Shown: positions 33,884 through 43,264, counted from the stretch's first letter. The stretch: DNA of 61,447 nt from Saprospiraceae bacterium (GCA_030729925.1 JANQWK010000008.1:1-61447), one strand, 5' to 3'. Made by a program: numbers and translations. The notes: generated by a model not told the origin, from the letters alone.

Positions 33884-35878
33884 TCAAGTGCTTTGCGGAT
33901 TTTCGAGCGCGGCTATTTTTTGCCGAAAGGCGATAAAAAAATCCAGTGCTTTTGCGTTTCTGAGGCTGCCCATGTTGACTGCTTTTTCTGGTGGCACTCC
34001 CATCAACAGTCGTTTGACCGGCGTTTCGAGTTTTTTGCCGCTGATCGTATAAGGGATATCCGGCACCTCCAGGATCTCATCGGGGACGTGTCGCGGGGAG
34101 TAGTCCATGCGCAATTGGTGTCTGATTTTTTGCCGTAAGGCTTCATTCACATCAGTTCCCTCCTGCAAAACGACAAAAAGTGGCATATAATAATGCCCCC
34201 CGGGTAGTTCAATACTCATGATAAGCGCATCTACCAGCTCCTCGATCTGGTTTAAGGAGCGGTAAATTTCAGCTGTACCGATGCGGATCCCCTGTCGGTT
34301 GAGGGTAGCATCCGAACGTCCGAGTATGGAAAGGGTTCCCCTTTCGGAAATCCGCACCCAATCACCGTGTCGCCAAACACCGGGCATCCACTCAAAATAG
34401 CTTTCCCGGTAGCGTTCGTTGTCGGGATCATTCCAGAAAAAAATTGGCATAGAAGGCATGGGGCGGGTCAGTACCATTTCCCCCACCTCTCCTATCAGTG
34501 CCTGTCCTTGGTCATCGTAGGCAAACAACGCGGCGCCCAGGCAGCGGCACTGGATTTCACCCTTGTAAACAGGCAGCAGGGGGCTCGCTCCCACCCAAGC
34601 TGTGCAGATATCGGTACCTCCGCTCATCGAATTCAGCCACACATCGGACTTGACGGCGGCATACACCCAATCGAAAGCCTCCGGGGGGAGCGGAGACCCG
34701 GTAGAACCAATGCTTCGAAGCCTCGAAAGATCAGCAATTTTACCAGGTTCGAGCCCCTCTTTCAGGCAAGCCATCAAGAAAGGAGCACTGGTGCCAAAAT
34801 GCTGGATGTCGGCCTGATCCACCAGCTTCCACAACGCTTGTAAATCTGGATAAGCCGGGCTCCCATCGTATAACACCACGCTTGCCCCCCCAAGCAGGGC
34901 AGCCTGCAGGAAATTCCACATCATCCAGCCGGTTGTGGTAAACCAAAAGTACCGTTCGCCGGGTTTGACATCATTTTGAAGCACCAGGTACTTGAGATGT
35001 TCGAGCAATACGCCGCCATGGCCATGTGTGATTGCCTTTGGAATACCCGTAGTCCCCGACGAATACAAGATCCAGATCGGATGATCGAAAGGAAGGGGTT
35101 CAACCACCAAGGGAGCACCTCTGAACCGGGTCTGAATATCCTGCCAGTAGAAAGTCTGCGCAAAGCTCGGGGCAGTGCGACCGGGCTGCAAAGCTGGCAA
35201 AAAAACCAGTGCAGACAAACCCGGCAATGCAGCAATCAACTCCTGCACCACCTCCATGCGATCGAAAGTCTTACCCCCGTAGCGGTATCCATCAATAGCG
35301 ATCAGCACTTTCGGTTCGATCTGTTGAAAACGCTCTATCACGCTCCTCGCCCCAAAATCCGGGGAACAGCAAGACCAGACGGCGCCGATAGCTACGGTAG
35401 CCAAAAAAGCCACCGTTGTCTCTGGGATCGTAGGTAAAAAAGCAGCCACCCGATCGCCCTTTTCCACCCCTTTACTGCGCAAAAACGCGGCGAAAGCAGC
35501 CACTTGCAACTCCAGTTCCTCCCAGGAAAGCGCTTGAAGCGGGTCTGTCTCTGATGCAAAAAACAACGCGGGGTAATCCGCCGTTTTTTGTCGAAAAACG
35601 TGCGCTGCATAATTCAGCGTAGCACCGGGAAACCACCGTTGGTTGGGCATGGGATGATCCTCCAATACCGTTGAATAACCCGAATGAGATACGATCTCGA
35701 AATAATCCCATATTGCCTGCCAGAATCCCGGAACATCCTGGACAGACCATTGCCACAAGGCATCATAATTTTCGAACGATAACCCCTTTTGGGTGTTCAA
35801 CCATACGAGAAAATGTTGCAAATTTGACTGTTCTTGCAAAGCCTGTGAAGGCGTCCATAAAAGTGTGGGATTTTCCAT
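33884..35878 (-). CDS. Acetoacetate-CoA ligase
   Basis: A 664-aa ANL-superfamily enzyme that activates acetoacetate to acetoacetyl-CoA with ATP. It has the N-terminal ACAS-type segment (VSHSGYSTVLEDHPMPNQRWFPGATLNYA), P-loop ILYSSGTTGIPKAI (about residue 270), the FWFTTTGWMMWNF region, adenylate-binding MSGGTDICTAWVG and the hinge Asp in RHGDWVRIS. The C-terminal catalytic Lys is in YTISGKKLETPVK. Length matches acetoacetyl-CoA synthetases (about 650 aa) rather than Acs. It would allow ketone-body or PHB-derived carbon use. Divergent from the biotin carboxylase gene, 101 bp apart, and convergent with lptE. Confidence 0.9.
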   Translation of the reverse strand: MENPTLLWTPSQALQEQSNLQHFLVWLNTQKGLSFENYDALWQWSVQDVPGFWQAIWDYFEIVSHSGYSTVLEDHPMPNQRWFPGATLNYAAHVFRQKTADYPALFFASETDPLQALSWEELELQVAAFAAFLRSKGVEKGDRVAAFLPTIPETTVAFLATVAIGAVWSCCSPDFGARSVIERFQQIEPKVLIAIDGYRYGGKTFDRMEVVQELIAALPGLSALVFLPALQPGRTAPSFAQTFYWQDIQTRFRGAPLVVEPLPFDHPIWILYSSGTTGIPKAITHGHGGVLLEHLKYLVLQNDVKPGERYFWFTTTGWMMWNFLQAALLGGASVVLYDGSPAYPDLQALWKLVDQADIQHFGTSAPFLMACLKEGLEPGKIADLSRLRSIGSTGSPLPPEAFDWVYAAVKSDVWLNSMSGGTDICTAWVGASPLLPVYKGEIQCRCLGAALFAYDDQGQALIGEVGEMVLTRPMPSMPIFFWNDPDNERYRESYFEWMPGVWRHGDWVRISERGTLSILGRSDATLNRQGIRIGTAEIYRSLNQIEELVDALIMSIELPGGHYYMPLFVVLQEGTDVNEALRQKIRHQLRMDYSPRHVPDEILEVPDIPYTISGKKLETPVKRLLMGVPPEKAVNMGSLRNAKALDFFIAFRQKIAALENPQST

Positions 35879-35979
35879 AATTGATCACATCTCCGGTGCA
35901 GGATTACATAAATTTCAGTCGAAAATTATAACTTTAAAAAAGAATTGTACCTGAAAACCAAAAAATATCTGCTTAGCCC

Positions 35980-37452
35980 ATGCAAAAAATACTGGTAGCC
36001 AACAGAGGAGAAATTGCCCTTCGCATTATGAAAACAGCCCGGAAAATGGGAATTTCCACCGTAGCTGTTTTTTCGGATGCGGACAGGGACGCACCGCATG
36101 TCCTGTTTGCAGATCAAAGTGTAGGGCTAGGCCCGGCTCCTGCAAGTCAGTCCTATCTTCAAATCCCCAAAATCATTGATGCCGCCTTAGCCAGTGGCGC
36201 AGATGCCATTCACCCCGGGTATGGTTTTTTGAGCGAAAACGCCAGGTTTGCAAAAGCAGTTGCCGAAGCGGGTTTGATTTTCATAGGCCCTTCTCCGGAG
36301 GCCATAGAAACTATGGGGAGCAAATTGGCCGCTAAGGAAGCAGTAAAAAAATACCAAATCCCGCTTGTGCCGGGCACCGAAGAAGCCATATCTGATGTAG
36401 CCTTGGCAAAGTTGCGGGCCACTGAAATTGGTTATCCGATTCTCGTAAAAGCCTCTGCGGGAGGAGGCGGAAAAGGTATGCGGGTTATTGCCAACCCTGA
36501 AGAATTTGAAGACCAGATGGCCCGCGCCATTAGTGAAGCGCAGGCAGCCTTTGGCGATGGTGCCGTTTTTATTGAAAAATATGTAGCCTCTCCACGTCAC
36601 ATAGAATTTCAGGTATTGGCCGACCAACACGGCAAAGTCCTCCATCTCTTTGAGCGGGAATGCAGCATTCAGCGGAGGCACCAGAAAGTAGTAGAAGAAG
36701 CCCCTGCCGTGGTATTGACGCCCGAAAAGCGCACGGCGATGGGTCAGGACGCCGTTAAGGTAGCAATGGCTTGTCATTATACCGGGGCGGGTACGGTAGA
36801 GTTTCTGCTGGATGAGGACCTCAACTATTATTTTCTCGAAATGAACACCCGGCTCCAGGTGGAGCACCCGATCACCGAAATGATTACCGGGGTAGATTTG
36901 GTCGAGCAGCAAATCCGAATTGCCAGAGGAGAAAAAATTGCATTTGAGCAAGCAGACCTTGCCATTCGGGGACATGCAATAGAGCTCAGGGTTTATGCAG
37001 AGGATCCTGCCAATCAGTTTTTACCCAGTGTAGGAACCCTTCAAACCTATCAAAGACCGGAAGGAGAAGGCATCCGATTGGACGACGGTTACCGGGAACA
37101 CATGGATATCCCCATTTTTTACGACCCCATGATTGCCAAGCTCATTGCCTATGGTAAGGATCGGCAGGAAGCCATTCAGCGCTTATTGCAGGCCATACAG
37201 GATTATCACATCAAAGGTGTGGCCACTACCCTTCCCTTTGGCACCTTTGTATTGAAGCATCCGGCCTTTTTATCCGGGCAATTTGATACCCACTTTGTAC
37301 AACAGCACTTTTCTCCGGAGCTGCTCCATGCAGCATCAGATGAAGCAGCACGGGCGGCTGCCATTGGAGCCTTGCAGTGGTGGTTGGCGCAAAAAGACAC
37401 CCTTCAACCCATCCGGCATGCCGATCAAAACTGGTGGGAGCAGCGAAAATAG
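35980..37452 (+). CDS. Biotin carboxylase subunit (acetyl-/propionyl-CoA carboxylase type)
   Basis: A 490-aa ATP-grasp biotin carboxylase. It has N-terminal KILVANRGEIALRI, the ATP-binding Gly-rich loop KASAGGGGKGMR (about 157-168), ERECSIQRRHQKVVEEAPA with the metal and bicarbonate residues, FLEMNTRLQVEHPITEM, and the C-terminal biotin carboxylase domain (HAIELRVYAEDP). About 40 residues at the C-terminus go beyond AccC (about 450 aa), but there is no biotinyl AMKM motif. No BCCP or carboxyltransferase gene is adjacent. It may serve acetyl-CoA, propionyl-CoA or methylcrotonyl-CoA carboxylase; sequence alone does not decide. Confidence 0.87.
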   Translation: MQKILVANRGEIALRIMKTARKMGISTVAVFSDADRDAPHVLFADQSVGLGPAPASQSYLQIPKIIDAALASGADAIHPGYGFLSENARFAKAVAEAGLIFIGPSPEAIETMGSKLAAKEAVKKYQIPLVPGTEEAISDVALAKLRATEIGYPILVKASAGGGGKGMRVIANPEEFEDQMARAISEAQAAFGDGAVFIEKYVASPRHIEFQVLADQHGKVLHLFERECSIQRRHQKVVEEAPAVVLTPEKRTAMGQDAVKVAMACHYTGAGTVEFLLDEDLNYYFLEMNTRLQVEHPITEMITGVDLVEQQIRIARGEKIAFEQADLAIRGHAIELRVYAEDPANQFLPSVGTLQTYQRPEGEGIRLDDGYREHMDIPIFYDPMIAKLIAYGKDRQEAIQRLLQAIQDYHIKGVATTLPFGTFVLKHPAFLSGQFDTHFVQQHFSPELLHAASDEAARAAAIGALQWWLAQKDTLQPIRHADQNWWEQRK

Positions 37453-37459
37453 TCTGGCC

Positions 37460-37687
37460 TTAATTTGAAATTGGGGCAAAGCTGGTTAGATGGATCGGCG
37501 TGCCCCACATAAACACCGAAAAATCGTCCTCCTCGGATACCTCGAAGGTACAACTCACCTGCATACCCTCCACTTTGAGTTCCTCCGGAAAAACGATAGG
37601 GCGCCACTCCCGACCATCTGCATCTATCAGGCCCCAGCAACCGCCATTCAGGTCTATAAAAATCACTTTACCAACTATCTTTGCCAT
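37460..37687 (-). CDS. Small conserved hypothetical protein
   Basis: A 75-aa protein, not assigned. It begins MAKIVGKVIFIDLNGGCWGLIDADG and continues with REWRPIVFPEELKVEGMQVSC, a compact all-beta pattern (G-x-WGLI-x-DG-x-x-x-x-P-x-x-x-PEEL) that suggests a small OB-like or SH3-like barrel. It starts 1 bp downstream of the S24-like regulator stop on the same strand, so the two are probably co-transcribed. It is convergent with the biotin carboxylase gene. The pattern resembles small Bacteroidota proteins seen elsewhere, but I can give no function. Confidence 0.6.
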   Translation of the reverse strand: MAKIVGKVIFIDLNGGCWGLIDADGREWRPIVFPEELKVEGMQVSCTFEVSEEDDFSVFMWGTPIHLTSFAPISN

Positions 37688-37688
37688 A

Positions 37689-38525
37689 TCAGGACGGGGT
37701 ATTTACTTTTTTTTCAAGCGCTTCATGGAGTGCGTGAATCAATTTGGACTGGTTTAGCAGTGCCTGTCTGGTTTCGCGCAGCTCTTCCGATAACTGTTTT
37801 TGCCACGAATCGGGGCTATGCAGAAAGGGACTAAGGCGTGCGTGGATATGCCAGATTTCGCGGATCGTTCCAGGAGCAACCAGCTCAGGCGAAAAACCCT
37901 CGTTATCGGATCGAAGTTCCAGAACCTTATCGGACAATAGGCGGTTAAGCACCCTTCTCATCACCACCTGTCCTGCTTTCACAATCACGAACACATGGTT
38001 ATTTTGAATGGCCGTTTCCCACAACCCTGGTTCAATGTAACTTGCGATCACCTTATCGCCCTCTACCAGGGAGGGGTGCATGTGGTCATCGCCTACATCA
38101 AACGAGCGAAAAGTTCCCACCCGGTATTTGTAATCGGCTAAGCTATAAGAAGGCAATCGCTCTACAAAAGCCGGGTTGCTGCACTCATCTGCATAAGCAG
38201 GTTGTGCGGTTAGCGGAACATGGATGATGCGTTCCTCGGCTTGGGGGGTGGACAAAACGGTAAGTACACGCACATCGCGGCTTTCTGCTTCAGATAAAAA
38301 CATCAGACCTTCTCCGGTGTACAAATAAACAGGATTCATTTTATACAACAGCACGGCCTTGCGGATAAGCTCTACTGTAACATCCCTTCTGCCTCTCAAG
38401 ATTTCGCTCAAACTCTGTGGCAGATAATCCAGTGACATCGCAAACTGCCTGCTGGATTTAATCTGATTATCCTGTTTGAGTTTATCGTGGCACTTAATAA
38501 ACCGTTGTGTAACAACACTGTTCAT
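37689..38525 (-). CDS. HTH regulator with degenerate S24/LexA-like C-terminal domain
   Basis: A 278-aa CI/LexA-like regulator. The N-terminal helix-turn-helix (about 20-66) includes SSRQFAMSLDYLPQSLSEILRGRRDVTVELI. The middle to C-terminal part (about 135-230) aligns with S24 peptidases (FRSFDV..MHPSLVEGDKVIAS, LELRSDNEGFSPE, IREIWHI). The GDSM nucleophile is replaced by D-D-H148-M, and the Lys position is Arg (VVMRRVL), so self-cleavage looks lost. A C-terminal helix (about 240-278) may drive oligomerisation. A TTG-21-TATATTTG promoter precedes it, and the 75-aa gene follows 1 bp after its stop. Likely a repressor responding to a ligand rather than to RecA. Confidence 0.78.
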   Translation of the reverse strand: MNSVVTQRFIKCHDKLKQDNQIKSSRQFAMSLDYLPQSLSEILRGRRDVTVELIRKAVLLYKMNPVYLYTGEGLMFLSEAESRDVRVLTVLSTPQAEERIIHVPLTAQPAYADECSNPAFVERLPSYSLADYKYRVGTFRSFDVGDDHMHPSLVEGDKVIASYIEPGLWETAIQNNHVFVIVKAGQVVMRRVLNRLLSDKVLELRSDNEGFSPELVAPGTIREIWHIHARLSPFLHSPDSWQKQLSEELRETRQALLNQSKLIHALHEALEKKVNTPS

Positions 38526-38553
38526 GCGTCACCGTTTTGACCAACAAATAAAT

Positions 38554-38585
38554 CAAATATAGGATTTAAATTTGGAAAAATTCAA
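38554..38585 (-). promoter_or_regulatory. Bacteroidota-type promoter for the S24-like regulator
   Basis: Read on the minus strand, TTG (38585-38583), a 21-nt spacer and TATATTTG (38561-38554) match the -33/-7 pattern. The start codon at 38525 is about 28 nt downstream of the -7 element. The surrounding 102-bp gap is otherwise AT-rich and featureless. Confidence 0.5.
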
Positions 38586-38627
38586 TTCCCCCCTTATTTA
38601 TAGCCCTTTATGCCTTAAAAACAGCAA

Positions 38628-39398
38628 TTACTGCAATCCATTTACAATGGCGATAAAATCATCTGCGACGAGAGAAGCCCCGCCGATCAGTCCTCCGTCC
38701 ACGTCGGGCTGCGCAAAAATTTCAGCGGCGTTGGCAGGTTTGACGCTACCGCCGTAGAGGATACTCAGCTGTGCTGCGGTTTCGGGATCATACGCCTTGG
38801 ACACAAGCGAGCGAATATGGGCGTGCATTTCCTGAGCCTGATCCGGGCTGGCTGTTTTACCTGTTCCGATTGCCCACACAGGCTCATAGGCCAGTACCAC
38901 CGCGTTGCATTCTGCTGCGGTTAGTCCGAACAAGCTATCCTGGAGTTGTTGGGCAACAAAATCGAGGTGGGAATTACTTTCCCTGTGTTCCAGGCTTTCG
39001 CCTACGCAAACGATGGGGGTCAGTTGGTTGGCCAAAGCTGCCTTAACTTTCAGAAAAACGGTAGCATCGGACTCTCCGAAGAGGGTTCTTCGTTCGGAGT
39101 GCCCCAGGATCACATAGCGGGCGCCGGTGGAATACACCATAGCTGCAGAAATTTCCCCTGTAAACGCCCCTTGGGTTTCATAGTGGCAGTTTTGGGCCGC
39201 CACGGCCACATTGCTCACTTCCTTTGCGATCATGCTCACCCCTTTGAGGTGGATGAAGGGCGTACCCAGCACGATAAGATGATCGTTGGGTTGAAGTTTT
39301 TCAATAATATCCTGAGCCAGATCTCGTCCGGCTTCATAATCCTTGTGCATTTTCCAATTCCCTGCAACGATCTTTTTCCTTGTCATTCCTGAAATCAA
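38628..39398 (-). CDS. tpiA: Triose-phosphate isomerase
   Basis: Interconverts dihydroxyacetone phosphate and glyceraldehyde-3-phosphate in glycolysis and gluconeogenesis. The 256-aa TIM barrel has AGNWKMH (substrate Lys), GHSERR with the electrophile His, AYEPVWAIGTGKTAS with the catalytic Glu and flexible loop 6, and LYGGSVKPANA and GLIGGASL for phosphate binding. Met5 (start 39386, MTRKKIVAGNWKM) is a likely alternative start. In many Bacteroidota tpiA follows the DoxX gene; here it has moved about 9 kb away. Confidence 0.96.
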   Translation of the reverse strand: MISGMTRKKIVAGNWKMHKDYEAGRDLAQDIIEKLQPNDHLIVLGTPFIHLKGVSMIAKEVSNVAVAAQNCHYETQGAFTGEISAAMVYSTGARYVILGHSERRTLFGESDATVFLKVKAALANQLTPIVCVGESLEHRESNSHLDFVAQQLQDSLFGLTAAECNAVVLAYEPVWAIGTGKTASPDQAQEMHAHIRSLVSKAYDPETAAQLSILYGGSVKPANAAEIFAQPDVDGGLIGGASLVADDFIAIVNGLQ

Positions 39399-39543
39399 TT
39401 TTGTGGTAAGTTTGTAATATTAACGAAAAAATGCCGGCAATTTGGTTGAGCAGTGGTTGGAGTACAAAATTAAGCACCTTGATCAAATTTTCGAATAATG
39501 TGTCCACAAAGGGTGGGTAAAATTTTGTTAAACCTTACGAATT

Positions 39544-40455
39544 ATGGACTTTGGGAAAATACCTCATTTTCAGGAAATAGATTTCACCTTACCTCCTGAT
39601 CCTGACAGCAATGCTGCACTGGCATTGGAACGGGGTTCGGCGGATTTACAATTTTACATTGGAGCCACGGGTTGGAGTGTCCCGGAATGGAAAGGGATTA
39701 TATATCCCAGTAGCTGTTCTGCCAGGGACTACTTAAAGCATTACAGCAGGCAATTCAACACCTTGGAATGCAACACCACTCATTATCGGATTCCGAGTGT
39801 AGCCACAGTACAATCGTGGTATCAGCAAACCCCTGCTGACTTTCGCTTTTGCCCCAAAATGCCCCAGCAGGTTAGTCATCGAAGGGATTTGGGTCTGCAA
39901 AGCGGTCAGCTCAGGCTATTTATGGACAATATAGCCGGTCTGCAAGAAAAGCTAGGGCCTGTTTTCATTCAGTTCCCTCCCTATTTTGCCCCTGGCAATT
40001 ATTTCCTGCTGGAAAAATTCTTGGACCAAGCCCCCGCAGATATCAGAATAGCCCTTGAACTCCGGCACCCTGACTGGTTCACTGACCCGGCCTTACTCGA
40101 CCGCCTGCAATCCCTGCTGTACAAAAAAGGAGTTGGGTTAGTCCTCACCGATGTAGCCGGAAGGCGGGATGTGCTCCACATGCGTTATAGTGCGCCATTT
40201 AGTTTAATTCGCTTTGTGGGCAATGGCCTGCACCCCACCGATTATCAGCGGGTAAATACCTGGATTACCCGTTTAGCGCATTGGGCGGAAGCGGGGTTAA
40301 GAGAAATTTATTTTTTTGCTCATGAGCCGGATAACCTTTTAGCTCCCGAACTTGCTGCTTATATTTATGAGCAAATCAAAGGAAAAGCATGGATCAGTGG
40401 CAGGGGTCCTCACATACAGCCCAAGACAGACATCCAAACCAAACTTTTTGACTAA
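39544..40455 (+). CDS. DUF72 (YecE-like) family protein
   Basis: A 303-aa TIM-barrel-like DUF72 protein. Motifs include IGATGWSVPEWKGIIYP near residue 40, HYSRQFNTLECNTTHYRIPS, FRFCPKMPQQVSH, GPVFIQFPPYF, IALELRHPDWF and the C-terminal REIYFFAHEPDNLLAPELA. The fold resembles sugar isomerases and endonuclease IV, but the activity is not established. It precedes ppk1 by 24 bp on the same strand and could be co-transcribed with it. Confidence 0.85.
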   Translation: MDFGKIPHFQEIDFTLPPDPDSNAALALERGSADLQFYIGATGWSVPEWKGIIYPSSCSARDYLKHYSRQFNTLECNTTHYRIPSVATVQSWYQQTPADFRFCPKMPQQVSHRRDLGLQSGQLRLFMDNIAGLQEKLGPVFIQFPPYFAPGNYFLLEKFLDQAPADIRIALELRHPDWFTDPALLDRLQSLLYKKGVGLVLTDVAGRRDVLHMRYSAPFSLIRFVGNGLHPTDYQRVNTWITRLAHWAEAGLREIYFFAHEPDNLLAPELAAYIYEQIKGKAWISGRGPHIQPKTDIQTKLFD

Positions 40456-40479
40456 ACCATACATAATCCATACCCGCAA

Positions 40480-42576
40480 ATGTCCACCCATCAACTGAGT
40501 AAAGAAATGCTTACCCTAGAGGACGATCTCCCCTTTTTGCATCGGGATATCAGCTGGTTGTCTTTTAATTACAGGGTGTTGCAGGAAGCCAAGGACCCCA
40601 CCGTTCCTTTGTTTGAGCGCATCAAGTTTCTCGCCATATACTCTTCCAACCTCGACGAATTTTTCAGGGTTAGGATGGCCAACCATCGAAACCTGCTTCG
40701 GGTAGGAAAAAAAACCAAAAGAGAGTTGGAAATCTCTCCTAAAGAAACGGTAAAGGAGATACAGCAGATTGTCAATGAACAGCAAATTGAATTTAACCGC
40801 ATCTTTCAGGATGAAATTATACCGGAACTAAAGAACAACAAGATTTTTATTTTGCGCAGGTTGGAATTGAATCCGGAACAACTGACTTTTATCGAGGAGT
40901 ACTTTCAGGAATTCATGCTTCCCTATGTACAACCGGTATTGCTGGTCAAAAACAAAATTCGACCTTTTTTGAACAACGCCGCCCTTTACCTGGCGGTAGT
41001 CTTGCAGGACAAATTTGGAAAGCCGGGGACGGAGTTTGCCATCGTCAAAATCCCTTCTGACCATTTGCCGAGGTTTATCGAGCTGCCGGCTGCTCCTGAT
41101 CGGAAAGACCTGATTATGCTGGACGACATTGTACGGCACAACTTGACCTATATGTTTCCCGGCTATGATATTGTCAATAGTTATTCTGTAAAGCTCACCC
41201 GGGACGCAGAACTTTACATAGACGACGAATTTTCGGGCGACTTAATCCAGAAAATCAAAAGTAGTTTGGCCAAGCGCCATGTAGGTCCTGCCTCTCGTTT
41301 TGTATATGACCGCGAAATGCCGGCAGACCTGCTTGCCTTTCTCATGGAGGCTTTCGACCTGGAGAAATATGACATTCTGGAAGAGGGGCGTTACCACAAC
41401 AACTTCGACTTTTTCAAGTTTCCCGATTTTGGACTTTCCCATTTAAAAAATCCTCCTTTGCCCCCAATTGCCTATCCGGCCATTGAAGACAACCCCAGTT
41501 TGTTCAAAGCGCTGAGCGAAGGGGATCACCTCATCCATGTCCCTTATCACTCCTACGAATCCGTCATCCGGTTTTTTGAAGAAGCCGCGAGAGATCCGCA
41601 GGTGACCCACATCAAAATTATCCAATACCGGGTTGCGAAAAAATCCCGGATCATGGATGCTTTGATGCAGGCGGTAAAAGCCGGCAAGCAGGTTTCTGTA
41701 TTTGTAGAAGTCAAAGCAAGGTTTGACGAAGAAGCCAATCTCTTGTGGGGAGAGAAATTAGAAAAAGCAGGCGTCAATGTGCATTACAGTCTGCCAGGCA
41801 TCAAAGTCCACTCAAAAGTAGCCTTAGTGCGACGGGTAGAAAGTTCCGGATTCAAAATGTACGCTTTCTTTTCCACCGGAAACTTCAACGAAGACACCTC
41901 AAAAATTTATAGCGATTTTGGTTTGTTTACCGCTGACCACAGACTGATCAATGAAGCCGTACGCCTCTTCGGCTTTCTGGAAACCGGTAAGCAGCCTCAG
42001 GAAAATTTCCAGCACCTGCTCGTTGGAAAATTTAATCTCCGCGACCAACTGCTGCATCTCATTGAATTCGAAATAGCAGAGGCAAAAGCAGGAAGAACAG
42101 GTCATATCGTCCTGAAAATGAATAGTCTGCAAGATCAGGAAATGATTCGGAAGCTTTGCGAAGCCAGTCAGGCAGGTGTAAATGTGCAACTGATCATCAG
42201 GGGAATTTGCTGCTTGATTCCCGGCATACCCGGAGTCAGCGAAAACATCAAAGCCATTAGCATTGTAGATCGGTACCTGGAACACGCGAGGGTGTTTATT
42301 TTCTACCATGGCGGAAAAAATTTGGTCTATCTTTCCTCTGCCGACTGGATGGTGCGAAACCTCTCCCATCGCATTGAGACCGCCTTCCCCATCTACCATG
42401 AACCCCACAAAAAGGAAATCATTGATATCATCCATCTACAATGGAGCGATAATGTAAAAGCCAGATCCATTGACGGGTCTTTAGAAAATCCCTACCACAA
42501 AGAAGGGATGGATGTCAATATCCGATCTCAATTGGAGACCTACTACTACCTCAAAAGGAAAGCAGAAGCATTTTAA
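40480..42576 (+). CDS. ppk1: Polyphosphate kinase 1
   Basis: Makes inorganic polyphosphate from ATP through a phosphohistidine intermediate. The 698-aa chain has the PPK N-terminal domain with FLHRDISWLSFNYRVLQEA (about 20-38) and FLAIYSSNLDEFFRVRMA, the middle domain, and two phospholipase D-like C-terminal domains. The first of these contains the catalytic His (GIKVHSKVALVRR) after VEVKARFDEEANL; the second has QLIIRGICCLIPG and LEHARVFIFYHGG. Length and order match the family. DUF72 lies 24 bp upstream; an ECF sigma gene with its own promoter follows after 148 bp. Confidence 0.96.
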   Translation: MSTHQLSKEMLTLEDDLPFLHRDISWLSFNYRVLQEAKDPTVPLFERIKFLAIYSSNLDEFFRVRMANHRNLLRVGKKTKRELEISPKETVKEIQQIVNEQQIEFNRIFQDEIIPELKNNKIFILRRLELNPEQLTFIEEYFQEFMLPYVQPVLLVKNKIRPFLNNAALYLAVVLQDKFGKPGTEFAIVKIPSDHLPRFIELPAAPDRKDLIMLDDIVRHNLTYMFPGYDIVNSYSVKLTRDAELYIDDEFSGDLIQKIKSSLAKRHVGPASRFVYDREMPADLLAFLMEAFDLEKYDILEEGRYHNNFDFFKFPDFGLSHLKNPPLPPIAYPAIEDNPSLFKALSEGDHLIHVPYHSYESVIRFFEEAARDPQVTHIKIIQYRVAKKSRIMDALMQAVKAGKQVSVFVEVKARFDEEANLLWGEKLEKAGVNVHYSLPGIKVHSKVALVRRVESSGFKMYAFFSTGNFNEDTSKIYSDFGLFTADHRLINEAVRLFGFLETGKQPQENFQHLLVGKFNLRDQLLHLIEFEIAEAKAGRTGHIVLKMNSLQDQEMIRKLCEASQAGVNVQLIIRGICCLIPGIPGVSENIKAISIVDRYLEHARVFIFYHGGKNLVYLSSADWMVRNLSHRIETAFPIYHEPHKKEIIDIIHLQWSDNVKARSIDGSLENPYHKEGMDVNIRSQLETYYYLKRKAEAF

Positions 42577-42674
42577 TTATCAGTATTCAAATCTTTCAAA
42601 ATTTTGTGAAAATATTAACATTTTAATAATTAATTGATTTTCAAATTATTATGTAGATCATGTAATTACAGCAG

Positions 42675-42705
42675 TTGTTAGTACATCAAATTTTGTTTAA
42701 GTTTG
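42675..42705 (+). promoter_or_regulatory. Bacteroidota-type promoter (TTG - 20 nt - TAAGTTTG) for the sigma gene
   Basis: TTG at 42675-42677, a 20-nt spacer and TAAGTTTG at 42698-42705 give a near-ideal -33/-7 pair, 19 bp before the sigma factor ATG. The rest of the 148-bp gap after ppk1 is AT-rich. Confidence 0.6.
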
Positions 42706-42724
42706 TGGTTCAAAATGCAAGCAC

Positions 42725-43264
42725 ATGACGATTACAGAATTTGACGTCCAGTTCAAGTCACTGCAACATAAGCTTCAGCGCTTTGCGTATCAACTTACGA
42801 ACAACTCCGACGATACTACAGATCTGATACAGGAAACCGCGCTCCGGGCGATCAAAAACCTGGATAAGTTTGTGGACAACACCAACTTTAAGGCATGGAT
42901 GATGACCATTATGCGGAACATCTTTATCAATGATTACCGCAGGAAAGTCAAGCGCAATATTATCAGCGACAACACGGAAAACCAGTTGTTGTTGGACAAC
43001 TATGGACCGCTTTCCTATAACGATGGAGAGTCGTCAGTCCTTATGGAGGAGCTTTCCGGCATGGTCAATCAGTTGTCGGAAGATCTGAAGGTTCCTTTTC
43101 TCATGCACTATTCGGGGTACAAATACCAGGAAATTGCAAAGGAGATGGAACTTCCATTAGGAACCGTCAAGTCGCGGATTTTCTTTGCCCGAAAGGCGCT
43201 CAAGGAAATGATCCGCAAGCAATACTCAGCCCGTTCGCTTGCTGAACTTGGAGGAACGCGGTAA
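42725..43264 (+). CDS. RNA polymerase sigma factor, ECF subfamily
   Basis: A 179-aa sigma-70 family protein with only regions 2 and 4. Region 2 contains LQRFAYQLTNNSDDTTDLIQETALRAI and the -10-binding NFKAWMMTIMRNIFINDYRR. Region 4 has LPFLMHYSGYKYQEIAKEM-like helix-turn-helix and LGTVKSRIFFARKAL. No anti-sigma gene is next to it, so it may be a constitutive type. The promoter upstream is of the housekeeping form, which does not suggest autoregulation. The stop codon lies in the left arm of a 12-bp inverted repeat (43255-43284). Confidence 0.9.
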   Translation: MTITEFDVQFKSLQHKLQRFAYQLTNNSDDTTDLIQETALRAIKNLDKFVDNTNFKAWMMTIMRNIFINDYRRKVKRNIISDNTENQLLLDNYGPLSYNDGESSVLMEELSGMVNQLSEDLKVPFLMHYSGYKYQEIAKEMELPLGTVKSRIFFARKALKEMIRKQYSARSLAELGGTR

